Below the pieces are notes generated by a model. That model was not told the origin of the DNA and made no database searches. It saw only the letters and a program-made list of their open reading frames with translations. A program made the translations under genes and the position numbers. Positions 26,743-34,770 of a stretch of DNA of 64,000 nt are shown piece by piece; the stretch's first letter is position 1, and the number at the start of each line of letters is the position of its first letter. The stretch comes from Streptomyces sp. CHD11 (GTDB lineage: Bacteria; Actinomycetota; Actinomycetes; Streptomycetales; Streptomycetaceae): contig NZ_JABTTS010000033.1 of NCBI RefSeq assembly GCF_018638295.1, positions 45,954 through 109,953 of the forward strand. The letters run 5' to 3'.

Positions 26743-26748
26743 AGTCTA
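26743..26748 (-). promoter_or_regulatory. Possible -10 element for the exporter leader
   Basis: TAGACT on the minus strand would give a leader of about 100 nt, containing first a perfect 7-bp hairpin (26716-26733) and then the hairpin covering the ribosome site. No clear -35 is seen. Confidence 0.4.
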
Positions 26749-26988
26749 ACCACCGGGCCCCGCCCCCTCCGCGCCGCCCGAAGCCGTGATCCGGTTCACA
26801 GGACGGTGTCGCCCCTTCCACCCGGCGCCCGCCGCGGCGGGCGCTTCGCCCCGCGCCCGGCCACCACCGCGCCTCCGGAACATCCGTCCCAACCGACCCA
26901 CCCGCTCCGTCGTCTCTGAGGGGGGCGGGCCACGCCCCCCGGCGCCGGGACCCGGTGGCCGGCCGCGAAGGCCGACAGGAGAAGCGGA

Positions 26989-28170
26989 ATGAAACCACGC
27001 ACACGCGCGCACACGAGGACCCGGGCCACCGCCGGCGGGGCGCTGATCGCCGCACTGCTGCTGGGCGCGAGCCTCACCGGCACGACCGGTACGGCCACCG
27101 CGGCCGGGGAGGCCGGGACCGCCGGGACCGCCGGGAGCACTCTCCGAGTGGCGGCCGGTGACAGTGCCGTGGCCAGGACCGGGACGGTGACCGGGACGGT
27201 GACCGGGACCGGGACGGTGACCGAGTACTACGACCTGGGAGATACGGCGTTCACCGACTCCGTCTCCGGCACGGTCAGCGAGATCCGCGCGGTGGTGCAC
27301 CGACCGCGCCGGCTGAGCGGCAAGCTGCCCCTGGTGGTGATCTCCCACGGCTCCTGGTACGCGTGCACCGACCCCGACGCCCAGTCCTGGCCCTGCGACC
27401 GGGGCGAGCCGTACCCCAGCCACCTGGGCTACGACTACCTCGGCCGGGCCCTCGCCGCGCGCGGCTACGTGGTCGTCTCGCTCAGTGCGGACGGCATCAA
27501 CATGGTGTCCTTCGACTACGGGGACCGCGCCCGCATCATCAACGAACATCTGCGGCTGTGGCGGGAGCTCGACTCGGGCGGCGGCCCGCTCGCCGACAGC
27601 CTGCCCTCGCTGCGCGGGCACGTGGACCTGGAACGCGTCGGGACGATCGGGCACTCCCGGGGCGGCAAGGGCGTGATGTGGCAGGCGTCGGACAAGCACC
27701 GGGACGAGATTCCCGACGGGGTCCGGGTCGGCGCCGTACTCGCCCTGGCGCCCGTGAAGTTCGACCCCCCGGGGGACGGCAACGCCGATGCGCTCGTCAC
27801 GCGGACGCCCGTCGCCGTCGTCACCTCCGGCTGTGACGGCGCGGTGCACGAGCAGGGCCAGGAGTATCTGGACGACGTCGTGGGGCTCACCACCGAACCG
27901 GCCTACTCGGTCTCGCTGCGCGACGGCAACCACAACTACTTCAACACGCGGTGGACACCCCCGGCCCCGCTCGGCGAGGACGACAGCACCTGCCCCGACC
28001 GCGAACTCGCCCCCGCGCCCCAGCAGAACGCGCTGACCGTCTACGCCACCGCCTTCTTCGACAAGCACCTCGGGAACGACCCCTCGGGCGAGCCCGTCCT
28101 CACCGGCGAACGCCCCCTGCCGGATGTCGTCTCGACGACCCGCGTCGTCCAGCCGGCGCGGGCGGACTGA
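26989..28170 (+). CDS. Secreted alpha/beta-hydrolase
   Basis: A 393-residue exported enzyme. The N-terminus has a basic start, a hydrophobic core (GALIAALLLGASL) and an Ala-rich cleavage zone, a typical Sec-type signal; a short Gly/Thr/Val-rich repeat follows at about 64-78. The catalytic domain shows SHGSWYACT (oxyanion region), the nucleophile elbow GHSRGGKG, an acid candidate in TSGCDGAV, and a histidine in DGNHNYFN. Related proteins include lipase/cutinase-like and chlorophyllase-like hydrolases. The ribosome site AGGAG is 7 bp before the ATG. The substrate is unknown. Confidence 0.82.
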   Translation: MKPRTRAHTRTRATAGGALIAALLLGASLTGTTGTATAAGEAGTAGTAGSTLRVAAGDSAVARTGTVTGTVTGTGTVTEYYDLGDTAFTDSVSGTVSEIRAVVHRPRRLSGKLPLVVISHGSWYACTDPDAQSWPCDRGEPYPSHLGYDYLGRALAARGYVVVSLSADGINMVSFDYGDRARIINEHLRLWRELDSGGGPLADSLPSLRGHVDLERVGTIGHSRGGKGVMWQASDKHRDEIPDGVRVGAVLALAPVKFDPPGDGNADALVTRTPVAVVTSGCDGAVHEQGQEYLDDVVGLTTEPAYSVSLRDGNHNYFNTRWTPPAPLGEDDSTCPDRELAPAPQQNALTVYATAFFDKHLGNDPSGEPVLTGERPLPDVVSTTRVVQPARAD

Positions 28171-28340
28171 ACCACTGGCACCGCGGTCACGGCGCCTCCC
28201 GGCGCCGCCAGATCATCTCCGGCCCCAGCCGTAGCCCCAGCGCGATGGCGCACAGCACCGCCACGGAGCCGGGGACGGCTACGAGCACCCCGTGGGTCGT
28301 GCTGTCCCCGTCCGGGAGGAAGAGCCTGACCTTCCGGCCG

Positions 28341-28397
28341 TCCCGCCCGTCCCGCCGACGACCGGGCGGGACGGGCGGGACGGGCGGGACGGGCGGT
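28341..28397. terminator. Bidirectional 16-bp hairpin overlapping a CGGGCGGGA tandem repeat
   Basis: 28341-28356 pairs perfectly with 28365-28380 around an 8-nt loop, between two converging genes. The 3' arm belongs to nearly four copies of the 9-bp unit CGGGCGGGA (28363-28397), so the hairpin may have grown by repeat expansion. The remaining gap (28171-28452) holds no supported gene. Confidence 0.65.
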
Positions 28398-28452
28398 ATG
28401 CCAGCCGTTCGGCCGGTGGACCCGCACGGGGACGGTCCCCGGTGGCCGTTCC

Positions 28453-29274
28453 TCACCGGCTCAGCCGCTGGAACCTCCGTACCGCCAGCGGCAGGAAGAC
28501 CGCCGTCAGGACGAGGGGCCAGACGCCCGCCATCAGCAGCGCGTGCTGCTCCACCCAGGAGTCCCCGTTCCCGACCGGGGTGCCGAAGAGGTCGCGGGCC
28601 GCCGCCGCCGTGGAGGAGATCGGGTTCCAGGCGGCCACCCAGCCCAGCCAGTCGGGCATCAGCTGCGGGGCGACGAAGATGCTGGAGATCATCGTCAGCG
28701 GGAAGGCGACCGCGAACAGTCCGCCGGCGGCCTCGGGGTTGGGCACCAGCAGGCCCAGCCAGACACCGAGCCAGATCAGCGAGAACCGCAGCCACAGCAG
28801 CAGTCCGAACGCCGCCAGGAAACCCCAGCCGCCGTCCGGCCGCCAGCCCATCGCCAGGGCGGTCAGCATGAGGATGCCCAACTCCGCGCAGGCGACGATC
28901 AGATCGGTCACCCCACGTCCGGCCACCACCGCGGAGGGGGCCATCGGCATCGAGCGGAAGCGGTCGATGACACCCTTGGTGGAGTCGTAGACGACCACGG
29001 TCGCCGTGTTGATGAAGCCGAACGCCATCGTCATGACGAACATGCCCGGCATCAGGAAGTCCTTGTAGTCCCCGCCGCCCGGCACCCTCATCGCGCTGCC
29101 GAAGACATAGCCGTAGAGGAGGACGGAGAGGATCGGGAAGCCCAGCTGCCAGGCGATGTTGACCGGCTGGCGCCGGTAGTGGGTCAGGCCGCGGCGGACG
29201 ATGTTCCAGCAGTCCGCCAGGGCCCAGTACGCGCGGCCGCGGGTGGCCGGTCCGGTCAGGTCGAGCGCGCTCAT
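28453..29274 (-). CDS. ABC-2 type transporter permease (DrrB-like)
   Basis: A 273-residue ABC-2 permease with about six membrane helices. The sequence RRGLTHYRRQPVNIAWQLGFPILSVLLYGYVFG near the N-terminus and FPLTMISSIFVAP before WLGWVAAWNPIS are typical of DrrB-like daunorubicin-resistance permeases. It forms the membrane half of an exporter with the ATPase encoded just upstream, whose stop it overlaps by 4 bp. Expression is probably controlled by the divergent TetR. The transported drug or lipid is unknown. Confidence 0.88.
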   Translation of the reverse strand: MSALDLTGPATRGRAYWALADCWNIVRRGLTHYRRQPVNIAWQLGFPILSVLLYGYVFGSAMRVPGGGDYKDFLMPGMFVMTMAFGFINTATVVVYDSTKGVIDRFRSMPMAPSAVVAGRGVTDLIVACAELGILMLTALAMGWRPDGGWGFLAAFGLLLWLRFSLIWLGVWLGLLVPNPEAAGGLFAVAFPLTMISSIFVAPQLMPDWLGWVAAWNPISSTAAAARDLFGTPVGNGDSWVEQHALLMAGVWPLVLTAVFLPLAVRRFQRLSR

Positions 29275-30245
29275 ACGGCCGTCTTCTCCTTCTCCGTGCG
29301 GTGTCCGGTCAGGCGCAGGAACACGTCGTCGAGGCTGGGCCTGCGCAGCCCGATGTCCTCCACCCGTACGCCCTCGTCCTGGAGGGCGCGGGCGACGTCC
29401 GTCAGCGCGGCCACCCGGTCGGTGACGGGGGCGTGCACCCGCAACTCGGTCTCGTCGGACTCGGGTTCGCCCTCCGCGACCCGGGCGACCACCTTCACCA
29501 CGCGCGGGATCTCCGACCGTTCGGCGACCACCACCTCGATACGGTCACCGCCGACCAGGTTCTTCAGCCCGTCCGGGGTGTCGTCCGCGATGGACCTGCC
29601 CTGGTCGATCACGGTGATCCGGGAGGCGAGCCGGTCGGCCTCCTCCAGGTACTGCGTGGTCAGCAGCACGGTCGTGCCGCCGGCCACCAACGCCCGTACG
29701 GAGTCCCAGACTTCACCCCGGCTGCGCGGGTCCAGGCCCGTGGTCGGCTCGTCCAGGAACAGCACGGCCGGCGCGAGGATCATCGAGGCCGCGAGGTCCA
29801 GGCGGCGCCGCATGCCGCCGCTGTAGTCGCCCACGCCCTTGTCGGCGGCGCCGGTCAGGTCGAACTGCTCCAGCAGCTCGGTGGCCCGCGCCCCGGCGCG
29901 CCGGCCGCCGAAGTGGAACAGCCTGCCGAACATCTCCAGGTTCTGCCGCCCGGTGAGCACCTCGTCCACCGCCGCGTACTGGCCGGTGAGGCCGATCCGC
30001 GCCCGCACCTCGCGCGCGCTCCGGGCGACGTCGAGCCCGGCCACCGTGGCCCGGCCGCCGTCGAGCCGGATCAGGGTCGACAGGATGCGCACGGCGGTGG
30101 TCTTGCCGGCGCCGTTCGGCCCGAGCAGCCCGTGCACCGTGCCGGTCCGGACGGTGAGGTCGAAGCCGTCGAGGGCGCGCTTCTCGCCGTAGCGCTTCTC
30201 CAGCCCTTCGGCACGGACCGCGCAGCCGTCGTCGTACTCGTTCAT
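29271..30245 (-). CDS. ABC transporter ATP-binding protein (DrrA-like)
   Basis: A 324-residue ATPase of the daunorubicin-resistance (DrrA) type. Walker A is GLLGPNGAGKTTAVRIL, the Q-loop lies in GLTGQYAAVDEVLTGRQNL, the signature is YSGGMRRRLDLA, Walker B is AVLFLDEPTTGLDPRSR, followed by the H-loop region TTVLLTTQYLEEADRL (His replaced by Gln, as in many DrrA proteins). The C-terminal ~90 residues are the DrrA-type accessory domain. ATG 30245 has GGAAGGGGGA before it; the longer frame crosses the operator. It energises the permease encoded next. Confidence 0.9.
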   Translation of the reverse strand: MNEYDDGCAVRAEGLEKRYGEKRALDGFDLTVRTGTVHGLLGPNGAGKTTAVRILSTLIRLDGGRATVAGLDVARSAREVRARIGLTGQYAAVDEVLTGRQNLEMFGRLFHFGGRRAGARATELLEQFDLTGAADKGVGDYSGGMRRRLDLAASMILAPAVLFLDEPTTGLDPRSRGEVWDSVRALVAGGTTVLLTTQYLEEADRLASRITVIDQGRSIADDTPDGLKNLVGGDRIEVVVAERSEIPRVVKVVARVAEGEPESDETELRVHAPVTDRVAALTDVARALQDEGVRVEDIGLRRPSLDDVFLRLTGHRTEKEKTAV

Positions 30246-30263
30246 GGGGGTCCCCCTTCCAAT

Positions 30264-30307
30264 AACTGGGTACAGCGTACCCGATTGCGCGTACACCGTA
30301 CTCAGTT
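30264..30307. promoter_or_regulatory. Pair of inverted TetR-type operators between exporter and regulator
   Basis: Two 20-bp sites face each other: AACTGGGTACAGCGTACCCG on the plus strand (30264-30283) and AACTGAGTACGGTGTACGCG on the minus strand (30288-30307), 16 of 20 bases alike. Each holds the GTAC-N3-GTAC dyad typical of TetR operators. They cover the promoter regions of both divergent genes. Confidence 0.7.
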
Positions 30308-30321
30308 GTTGCGCCCGGTCC

Positions 30322-30327
30322 TAGACT
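30322..30327 (+). promoter_or_regulatory. -10 element of a leaderless tetR transcript
   Basis: TAGACT lies exactly 6 bp before the ATG at 30334, with no ribosome site between them. It sits beside the second operator, so autorepression is likely. Confidence 0.6.
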
Positions 30328-30333
30328 GACCTC

Positions 30334-31122
30334 ATGAGCAGCGGCAGGAGCGGTACCGAGACCAGCGGCAGCGGCGACATCGCCCGCACCCTCGACCTGC
30401 TGTGGGACACCGGGCCACGGCCCAGCCGCGGGCCGAAACCGGGCCTGACGCTGGACCGCATCGTGGAGACCGCGATCGAGGTCGCCGACCGGGACGGGAT
30501 CGGCGCGCTCTCGATGCGCCGCATCGCCACGGAACTCGGCACCGGCACGATGTCCCTGTACCGCTACGTCCCCGGCAAGGGCGAGCTGCTCGACCTGATG
30601 CTGGACCGGGTCCAGCGGCCCTCGGAGAACCCGGCGGACCTCGGTGACGGCGGCTGGCGCGCGGCGCTGGAGGCGCTGGGGAGGGCCGCCCTCGCCCTGT
30701 ACCGCCGGCACCCCTGGCTGCTGGAGGTCAACCAGTCCCGTCCGATCCTCGGGCCGGGCGCGCTGGACGGCATGGAGAGGGTGCTCGCCCGGATCAAGCC
30801 CATGGGCCTGTCCGACCCGGAGCTGCTGTCGGCGATCACCATGATCGACGGGTACGTCGTCGGGGCCGCCCGTACGCAGGTGTACCAGCTGGAGGCGGAG
30901 CGCACCTCCGGACTGACGGACGCGCAGTTCTGGCAGGCGCAGCAGCCGGCCCTGGAGAAGGCGATGAACAGCGGGCGCTATCCCGTCCTGGCCGGGCTCT
31001 CGGAGGACACCTTCGGCCCCGACTTCGACCACTTCGAGTTCGGACTCCAGCGCATCCTGGACGGCCTCGAGGGGTTCGTCACCCGGCGGACGGCGGAGCG
31101 GGCGGCCGCGGACACGTCCTGA
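30334..31122 (+). CDS. TetR/AcrR-family repressor of the divergent ABC exporter
   Basis: A 262-residue TetR protein with a ~35-residue N-terminal extension before the helix-turn-helix (LDRIVETAIEVADRDGIGALSMRRIATELGTGTMSLYRYVPGKGEL). The C-terminal part is of the TetR_C tetracycline-repressor-like class found beside DrrAB transporters. It is divergent from the ABC operon with shared operators, so it most likely represses the exporter until a drug binds. The transcript appears leaderless. Confidence 0.88.
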   Translation: MSSGRSGTETSGSGDIARTLDLLWDTGPRPSRGPKPGLTLDRIVETAIEVADRDGIGALSMRRIATELGTGTMSLYRYVPGKGELLDLMLDRVQRPSENPADLGDGGWRAALEALGRAALALYRRHPWLLEVNQSRPILGPGALDGMERVLARIKPMGLSDPELLSAITMIDGYVVGAARTQVYQLEAERTSGLTDAQFWQAQQPALEKAMNSGRYPVLAGLSEDTFGPDFDHFEFGLQRILDGLEGFVTRRTAERAAADTS

Positions 31123-31145
31123 ACAGCCTCCGCGCGCCGCCCGGT

Positions 31146-32135
31146 TCAGCTCCGGCGGCGCCGCCGGGTCAGCCCGAACAGGATCGCGACGACGACGGCC
31201 ACGGCGACAGCGCCCCCGAGCTTGACGTCGTCCCCGCTCTCCGCCCCCGCGGCGTCCTTCCCGTCCTCCGCGCGGGCGCCCTTCCCGCCACCGCCCCCGC
31301 TCTCACCGGCGCCCGGCGCCTCGCGCGACTCGACCGGGCTCCCGGAGCCCTCGCTGCCGAACATCAGCCGGGAGCCGTCGGCGGAGTAGGTCACGGACTC
31401 CCCCTGCCCCTGGAGCGGCACGCTCAGCCGGTCCACACGCTGGATTTTCCCGCCGTTCCAGGTGTAGTGGATACCGCCGAAGTAGCCGCGCACCGCCAGC
31501 CGTTGCCCGTCCGGGGAGAGCGCGGCGTCGGTGGCCCACAGCTCGACCGGGGCGATCGGCCGGAAGACGTTCTCGCCGGACGCGGAGAGCTTCTCGGGCC
31601 CCTCGTAGAGATGCCCGCCCTCCTCCTTCTTGTCGACGATGTAGACGCGCCCGGTCTTCGGGTGCACGACCATCGACTCCGCGTCCCGGGGCCCGTCGGA
31701 GTACTTCACGACGTACTGCGTGGCCCGCACGGTCGCGTCCCGCAGCTTCTTCGGCTCGGGCAGTTCGTAGATCCAGACGTACGGCCAGGTGCCGCCGAGG
31801 TTGTCCCCGATGTCCCCGACGAAGATCCTGTCGCCGGGCCCGATGGAGATGGCCTCGACGTCGCGGGGCGCGCCGATACCGGTGAGGGTGAGCCGGGCGA
31901 CGGTCTCGCCGGTCGCGCTGTCGACGGCGTAGAGGTAGGGGCCGTCGTCGCTGTCGTTGTGGGTCCAGTAGATGCCCGGGTGCTGCCGGGAGGCGGCGAG
32001 CCCGCTGGACTCGGTGATGCGCGGGTCGTCGATCGAGAACCCGTCGTTTCCGTCGCCGCTTGCGGCTGCGGAGGCGGGGACGGCGAGCACGCCCGTGAGA
32101 AGGGCCGCGGCGAGCAGGACGAAAGGTCGGCGCAT
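31146..32135 (-). CDS. Secreted, C-terminally anchored beta-propeller-like surface protein
   Basis: A 329-residue protein beginning at MRRPFVLLAAALLTGVLAVPASA, a clear signal peptide; an ATG 33 bp upstream would bury that signal and is not preferred. The body has repeats of the kind seen in WD40/NHL-like propellers (SSGLAASRQHPGIYWTHNDS, IFVGDIGDNLGG, AESMVVHPKTGRVYIVD, ADGSRLMFGSEG). A Gly/Ala/Glu-rich linker precedes a C-terminal membrane helix and RRRRRS, so it is probably displayed outside the membrane. Function is unknown; it may be an esterase-like or binding propeller. Confidence 0.78.
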   Translation of the reverse strand: MRRPFVLLAAALLTGVLAVPASAAASGDGNDGFSIDDPRITESSGLAASRQHPGIYWTHNDSDDGPYLYAVDSATGETVARLTLTGIGAPRDVEAISIGPGDRIFVGDIGDNLGGTWPYVWIYELPEPKKLRDATVRATQYVVKYSDGPRDAESMVVHPKTGRVYIVDKKEEGGHLYEGPEKLSASGENVFRPIAPVELWATDAALSPDGQRLAVRGYFGGIHYTWNGGKIQRVDRLSVPLQGQGESVTYSADGSRLMFGSEGSGSPVESREAPGAGESGGGGGKGARAEDGKDAAGAESGDDVKLGGAVAVAVVVAILFGLTRRRRRS

Positions 32136-32223
32136 GTGCCAAGGGTGCCATTGTTCAGCGGACTTCACGGCGGGTGGCCGGTCTCACATCGCGACGGCCC
32201 GGCCGATCGACCATGATGAGCGG

Positions 32224-32904
32224 GTGCTCAGGTTGATGCCCGTAGGTGACTCCATGACGATCGGGAGCGCGGGTGAACACACCTGGCGCTACCGGCTGTG
32301 GCAGCACCTGTGCGCGGCGTACGGCGGCCCCTTCACCCTGGTGGGCCCGCGCGAGACGCTGCACGACCCGGCGGCGGACGCCCCCACGTCCTACGCGTAC
32401 GCCGATCCGGACTTCCCCCGCGCCCATCTCGCCGGCTGGGGCGAGGGCTGGCACCATATGACCCCGCTGATCGGCGAGGCCGTACGCTCCTGCCGCGCGG
32501 ACGTGCTGCTGGTCTCGCTGGGTCTGATCGACCTCGGCTTCTACACCAACGCGGAGCAGACGGCCGACAACGTCCGCGCGTTCGTCGCCGAGGCGAGGGC
32601 CGCCGCGCCGCGCATCCGCATCGCCGTCATGCCGGTGGTCCGCAACATCCGGGTGGAGGCGGACGATTCCTTCGCCGGGCAGGTCACCCGCTTCAACGAA
32701 CTTCTCGCGAAGACCGTCGCCGACCTCGACGAACCGGGCTCCTCCCTGGTGCTCGTCCCGCCCCCGGCCTCGTACGACTTCCACACGGACACCTACGACG
32801 GCACCCACCCCAACGAGACCGGCGAACACAGAATCGCGGGCGCGTTCGCGGAGGCGATGTGGCGGGAGTGGGACCTGGGCGGGCCGTACGACGGGGCGGA
32901 GTGA
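32224..32904 (+). CDS. SGNH/GDSL-type hydrolase
   Basis: A 226-residue cytoplasmic esterase-like protein. Block I is LMPVGDSMTIGSAG with the nucleophile serine, and block V is DGTHPNETGEHRIA with the catalytic Asp and His. The third block reads SLGLIDLGFYTNAEQT, where the usual GxND is altered, so activity is not certain. GTG 32224 is used; ATG 32236 is an alternative. No signal peptide is seen. It may deacetylate or deacylate a small glycoside or lipid. Confidence 0.75.
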   Translation: MLRLMPVGDSMTIGSAGEHTWRYRLWQHLCAAYGGPFTLVGPRETLHDPAADAPTSYAYADPDFPRAHLAGWGEGWHHMTPLIGEAVRSCRADVLLVSLGLIDLGFYTNAEQTADNVRAFVAEARAAAPRIRIAVMPVVRNIRVEADDSFAGQVTRFNELLAKTVADLDEPGSSLVLVPPPASYDFHTDTYDGTHPNETGEHRIAGAFAEAMWREWDLGGPYDGAE

Positions 32905-32950
32905 CCGTCCCGCCCGTCCGGCATATGCGGTCGGCACCGTGACCTGCTCA

Positions 32951-32976
32951 CCGTGCGTATCGTTGTACCGCGCGGC
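32951..32976 (+). repeat. 26-bp upstream element shared by the two Uma2 genes (copy 1)
   Basis: This 26-bp segment is identical to 35394-35419, and both lie about 40-65 bp before an Uma2 gene. It includes TATCGT (32958-32963), a fair -10 hexamer, and the self-complementary CCGCGCGG, so it probably is the duplicated promoter. Confidence 0.6.
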
Positions 32977-33015
32977 CGCACTCGTCCGTGGGCGGCCGGG
33001 GAGGAGCGCGCCACG

Positions 33016-33645
33016 ATGACCGTCCTTGACGACAGGATCGCGATGGCCGAGAGCGACAACACCCAGAGCTTGGACGAGTGGTTCGAGCGGCTGGAGCGGA
33101 TGCCCGTCCCCGAAGGGTTCAAAGTCGAGATCGTCGGGGGCACCGTCTACATGACACCGCAGCGTGACACCCATTGGACCATCATCTTCAAGATGGCGAT
33201 GGCCGTTGAAGCCCGGTTCGGGAAGGACGCCCTGGTGTTCTCGGACGTCCGAATCGACTTCCCGGGGCACGAGAACGGCCTCTGTCCCGACGTGGCCGTG
33301 CTCCGTGCCTCCGCGGAGAAGGACGAGGGAAACCACTGGCGCTACGAGGACGTCAGGTTCGTCTTCGAGGTGATCTCCGAGGGCACGGCCGCCAACGACT
33401 ACGGTCCGAAGAAGACCGCCTACGCGACCGCCGAGGTCCCTCTCTACGTCATCGCCGACCCCTATCAGGGCCGCTGCTACGTCTACACCGACCCCAAGGA
33501 CGGCGACTACGTCACGAGGACGAGGGTGGACTTCGGCGACGACATCGATCTGACCGGCACCGTGGCCGACCTGACCGTGCCCACCGGCGACTTCCCCCGG
33601 GACCGGCCCCTCTTGCATGGAGCGCACTCCAAGCCGTTGGCTTGA
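33016..33645 (+). CDS. Uma2-family PD-(D/E)xK nuclease-like protein (copy 1)
   Basis: A 209-residue Uma2-family protein, a restriction-endonuclease-like fold expanded in Streptomyces and cyanobacteria. Core residues are the Asp in LCPDVAVLR, the Glu in FVFEVISE and the lysine pair in YGPKKTAYATAEVPLYVIAD. GGGGAGGAG precedes the ATG. It is closely related to the second copy at 35458, sharing MTVLxDRIAMA, MPxPEG and TAANDYGPKK. The cellular role of the family is unknown; nuclease activity or mobile-element origin have been suggested. It overlaps the aldo/keto reductase gene by 1 bp. Confidence 0.83.
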   Translation: MTVLDDRIAMAESDNTQSLDEWFERLERMPVPEGFKVEIVGGTVYMTPQRDTHWTIIFKMAMAVEARFGKDALVFSDVRIDFPGHENGLCPDVAVLRASAEKDEGNHWRYEDVRFVFEVISEGTAANDYGPKKTAYATAEVPLYVIADPYQGRCYVYTDPKDGDYVTRTRVDFGDDIDLTGTVADLTVPTGDFPRDRPLLHGAHSKPLA

Positions 33646-34643
33646 TGAACATGAAGTACACGCAGCTCGGACGCACAGGTCTCAAGGTCAGCCGGCTCGT
33701 CCTCGGGACGATGAACTTCGGTCCGCAGACCGACGAGCCCCACAGTCACGCCATCATGGACGCGGCGCTGGACGCCGGGATCAACTTCGTCGACACGGCC
33801 AACGTCTATGGCTGGGGCGAGAACAAGGGCCGCACCGAGAGCATCATCGGCAGCTGGTTCGCGAAGGGCGGCGGGCGCCGCGACAAGGTGGTCCTCGCCA
33901 CCAAGGTGTACGGGAACATGGCCGCCGACGGCGAGGCCTGGCCCAACCACGACAAACTGTCCGCGGTGAACATCCGGCGCGCGGTCGATGCCTCGCTGAA
34001 GCGGCTGGGCACCGACTACATCGACGTCTACCAGTTCCACCACATCGACCGGCAGACTCCGTTCGAGGAGATCTGGCAGGCGATCGACGTCCTGATCCAG
34101 CAGGGCAAGATCCATTACGTCGGCTCCTCGAACTTCCCCGGCTACAAGATCGCGCAGGCGAACGAGATCGCCGCCCGGCGCGGCGGGACCATCGGCCTGG
34201 TCAGTGAGCAGTGCCTCTACAACCTCGCCGAGCGCCGCGCCGAGATGGAGATCATCCCGGCCGCGCAGGAGTACGGGCTCGGGGTCATCCCCTGGTCGCC
34301 GCTGCACGGCGGTCTGCTGGGCGGGGTCATCAAGAAGGAGGCCGAGGGCGGCCGCCGCGCCTCCGGCCGGGCCGCCGACACGCTCTCCGATCCGGCCGCG
34401 CGCGACCGGATCCAGGCCTACGAGGACCTTCTCGAGAAGCACGGCATCGAGCCCGGTGAGGCCGGACTGGCCTGGCTGCTCACCCGGCCCGGGGTGACCG
34501 GCCCGATCGTCGGTCCGCGCACCGCCGGGCAGCTCGCGTCCGCGCTGCGTGCGGTGGAGCTGGAGCTGAGCGAGGAACTGCTGACCTCGCTGGACGAGAT
34601 CTTCCCGGGGCCGGGTCCGTCCCCCGAGGCCTTCGCCTGGTAG
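33645..34643 (+). CDS. Aldo/keto reductase
   Basis: A 332-residue NADPH-dependent (beta/alpha)8 oxidoreductase. Conserved parts are LGTMNFGPQTDE, the catalytic Asp/Tyr region NFVDTANVYGWGENKGRTE, the catalytic lysine in VLATKVYG, the histidine in YQFHHIDRQTPFEE, and the C-terminal cofactor region GPIVGPRTAGQLASAL. It reduces an aldehyde or ketone, perhaps in detoxification. ATG 33645 overlaps the stop of the Uma2 gene by 1 bp; ATG 33651 is equally possible. The pairing with Uma2 is probably accidental. Confidence 0.88.
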   Translation: MNMKYTQLGRTGLKVSRLVLGTMNFGPQTDEPHSHAIMDAALDAGINFVDTANVYGWGENKGRTESIIGSWFAKGGGRRDKVVLATKVYGNMAADGEAWPNHDKLSAVNIRRAVDASLKRLGTDYIDVYQFHHIDRQTPFEEIWQAIDVLIQQGKIHYVGSSNFPGYKIAQANEIAARRGGTIGLVSEQCLYNLAERRAEMEIIPAAQEYGLGVIPWSPLHGGLLGGVIKKEAEGGRRASGRAADTLSDPAARDRIQAYEDLLEKHGIEPGEAGLAWLLTRPGVTGPIVGPRTAGQLASALRAVELELSEELLTSLDEIFPGPGPSPEAFAW

Positions 34644-34670
34644 CAGCGCGCGCGGCGGCCGGCGGCGGCG

Positions 34671-34760
34671 CTACCCGCCCAGCGCCGCCGCCAGCGCCAC
34701 GACGACGAACATCAGTACGAGCGCACCGGCCATGATCCGGTTCCGGGTCTTCGGGTCCAC
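34671..34760 (-). CDS. 29-residue single-helix membrane protein
   Basis: From GTG 34760 a 29-codon frame encodes a short basic lead (DPKTRNRIM) and one hydrophobic helix (AGALVLMFVVVALAAALGG). It sits 10 bp after the ThpR-like gene in the same direction and fits a translated small membrane protein conserved in streptomycetes. The start lacks a strong ribosome site. Function unknown. Confidence 0.55.
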   Translation of the reverse strand: MDPKTRNRIMAGALVLMFVVVALAAALGG

Positions 34761-34770
34761 GCCTGTGAGC

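Noticed and set aside
28187..28340. Minus-strand frame ending in a hydrophobic segment and WRRREAP
   Set aside because: The end looks like a membrane helix, but there is no start codon with a ribosome site and the frame passes through a repeat hairpin; treated as chance or remnant.
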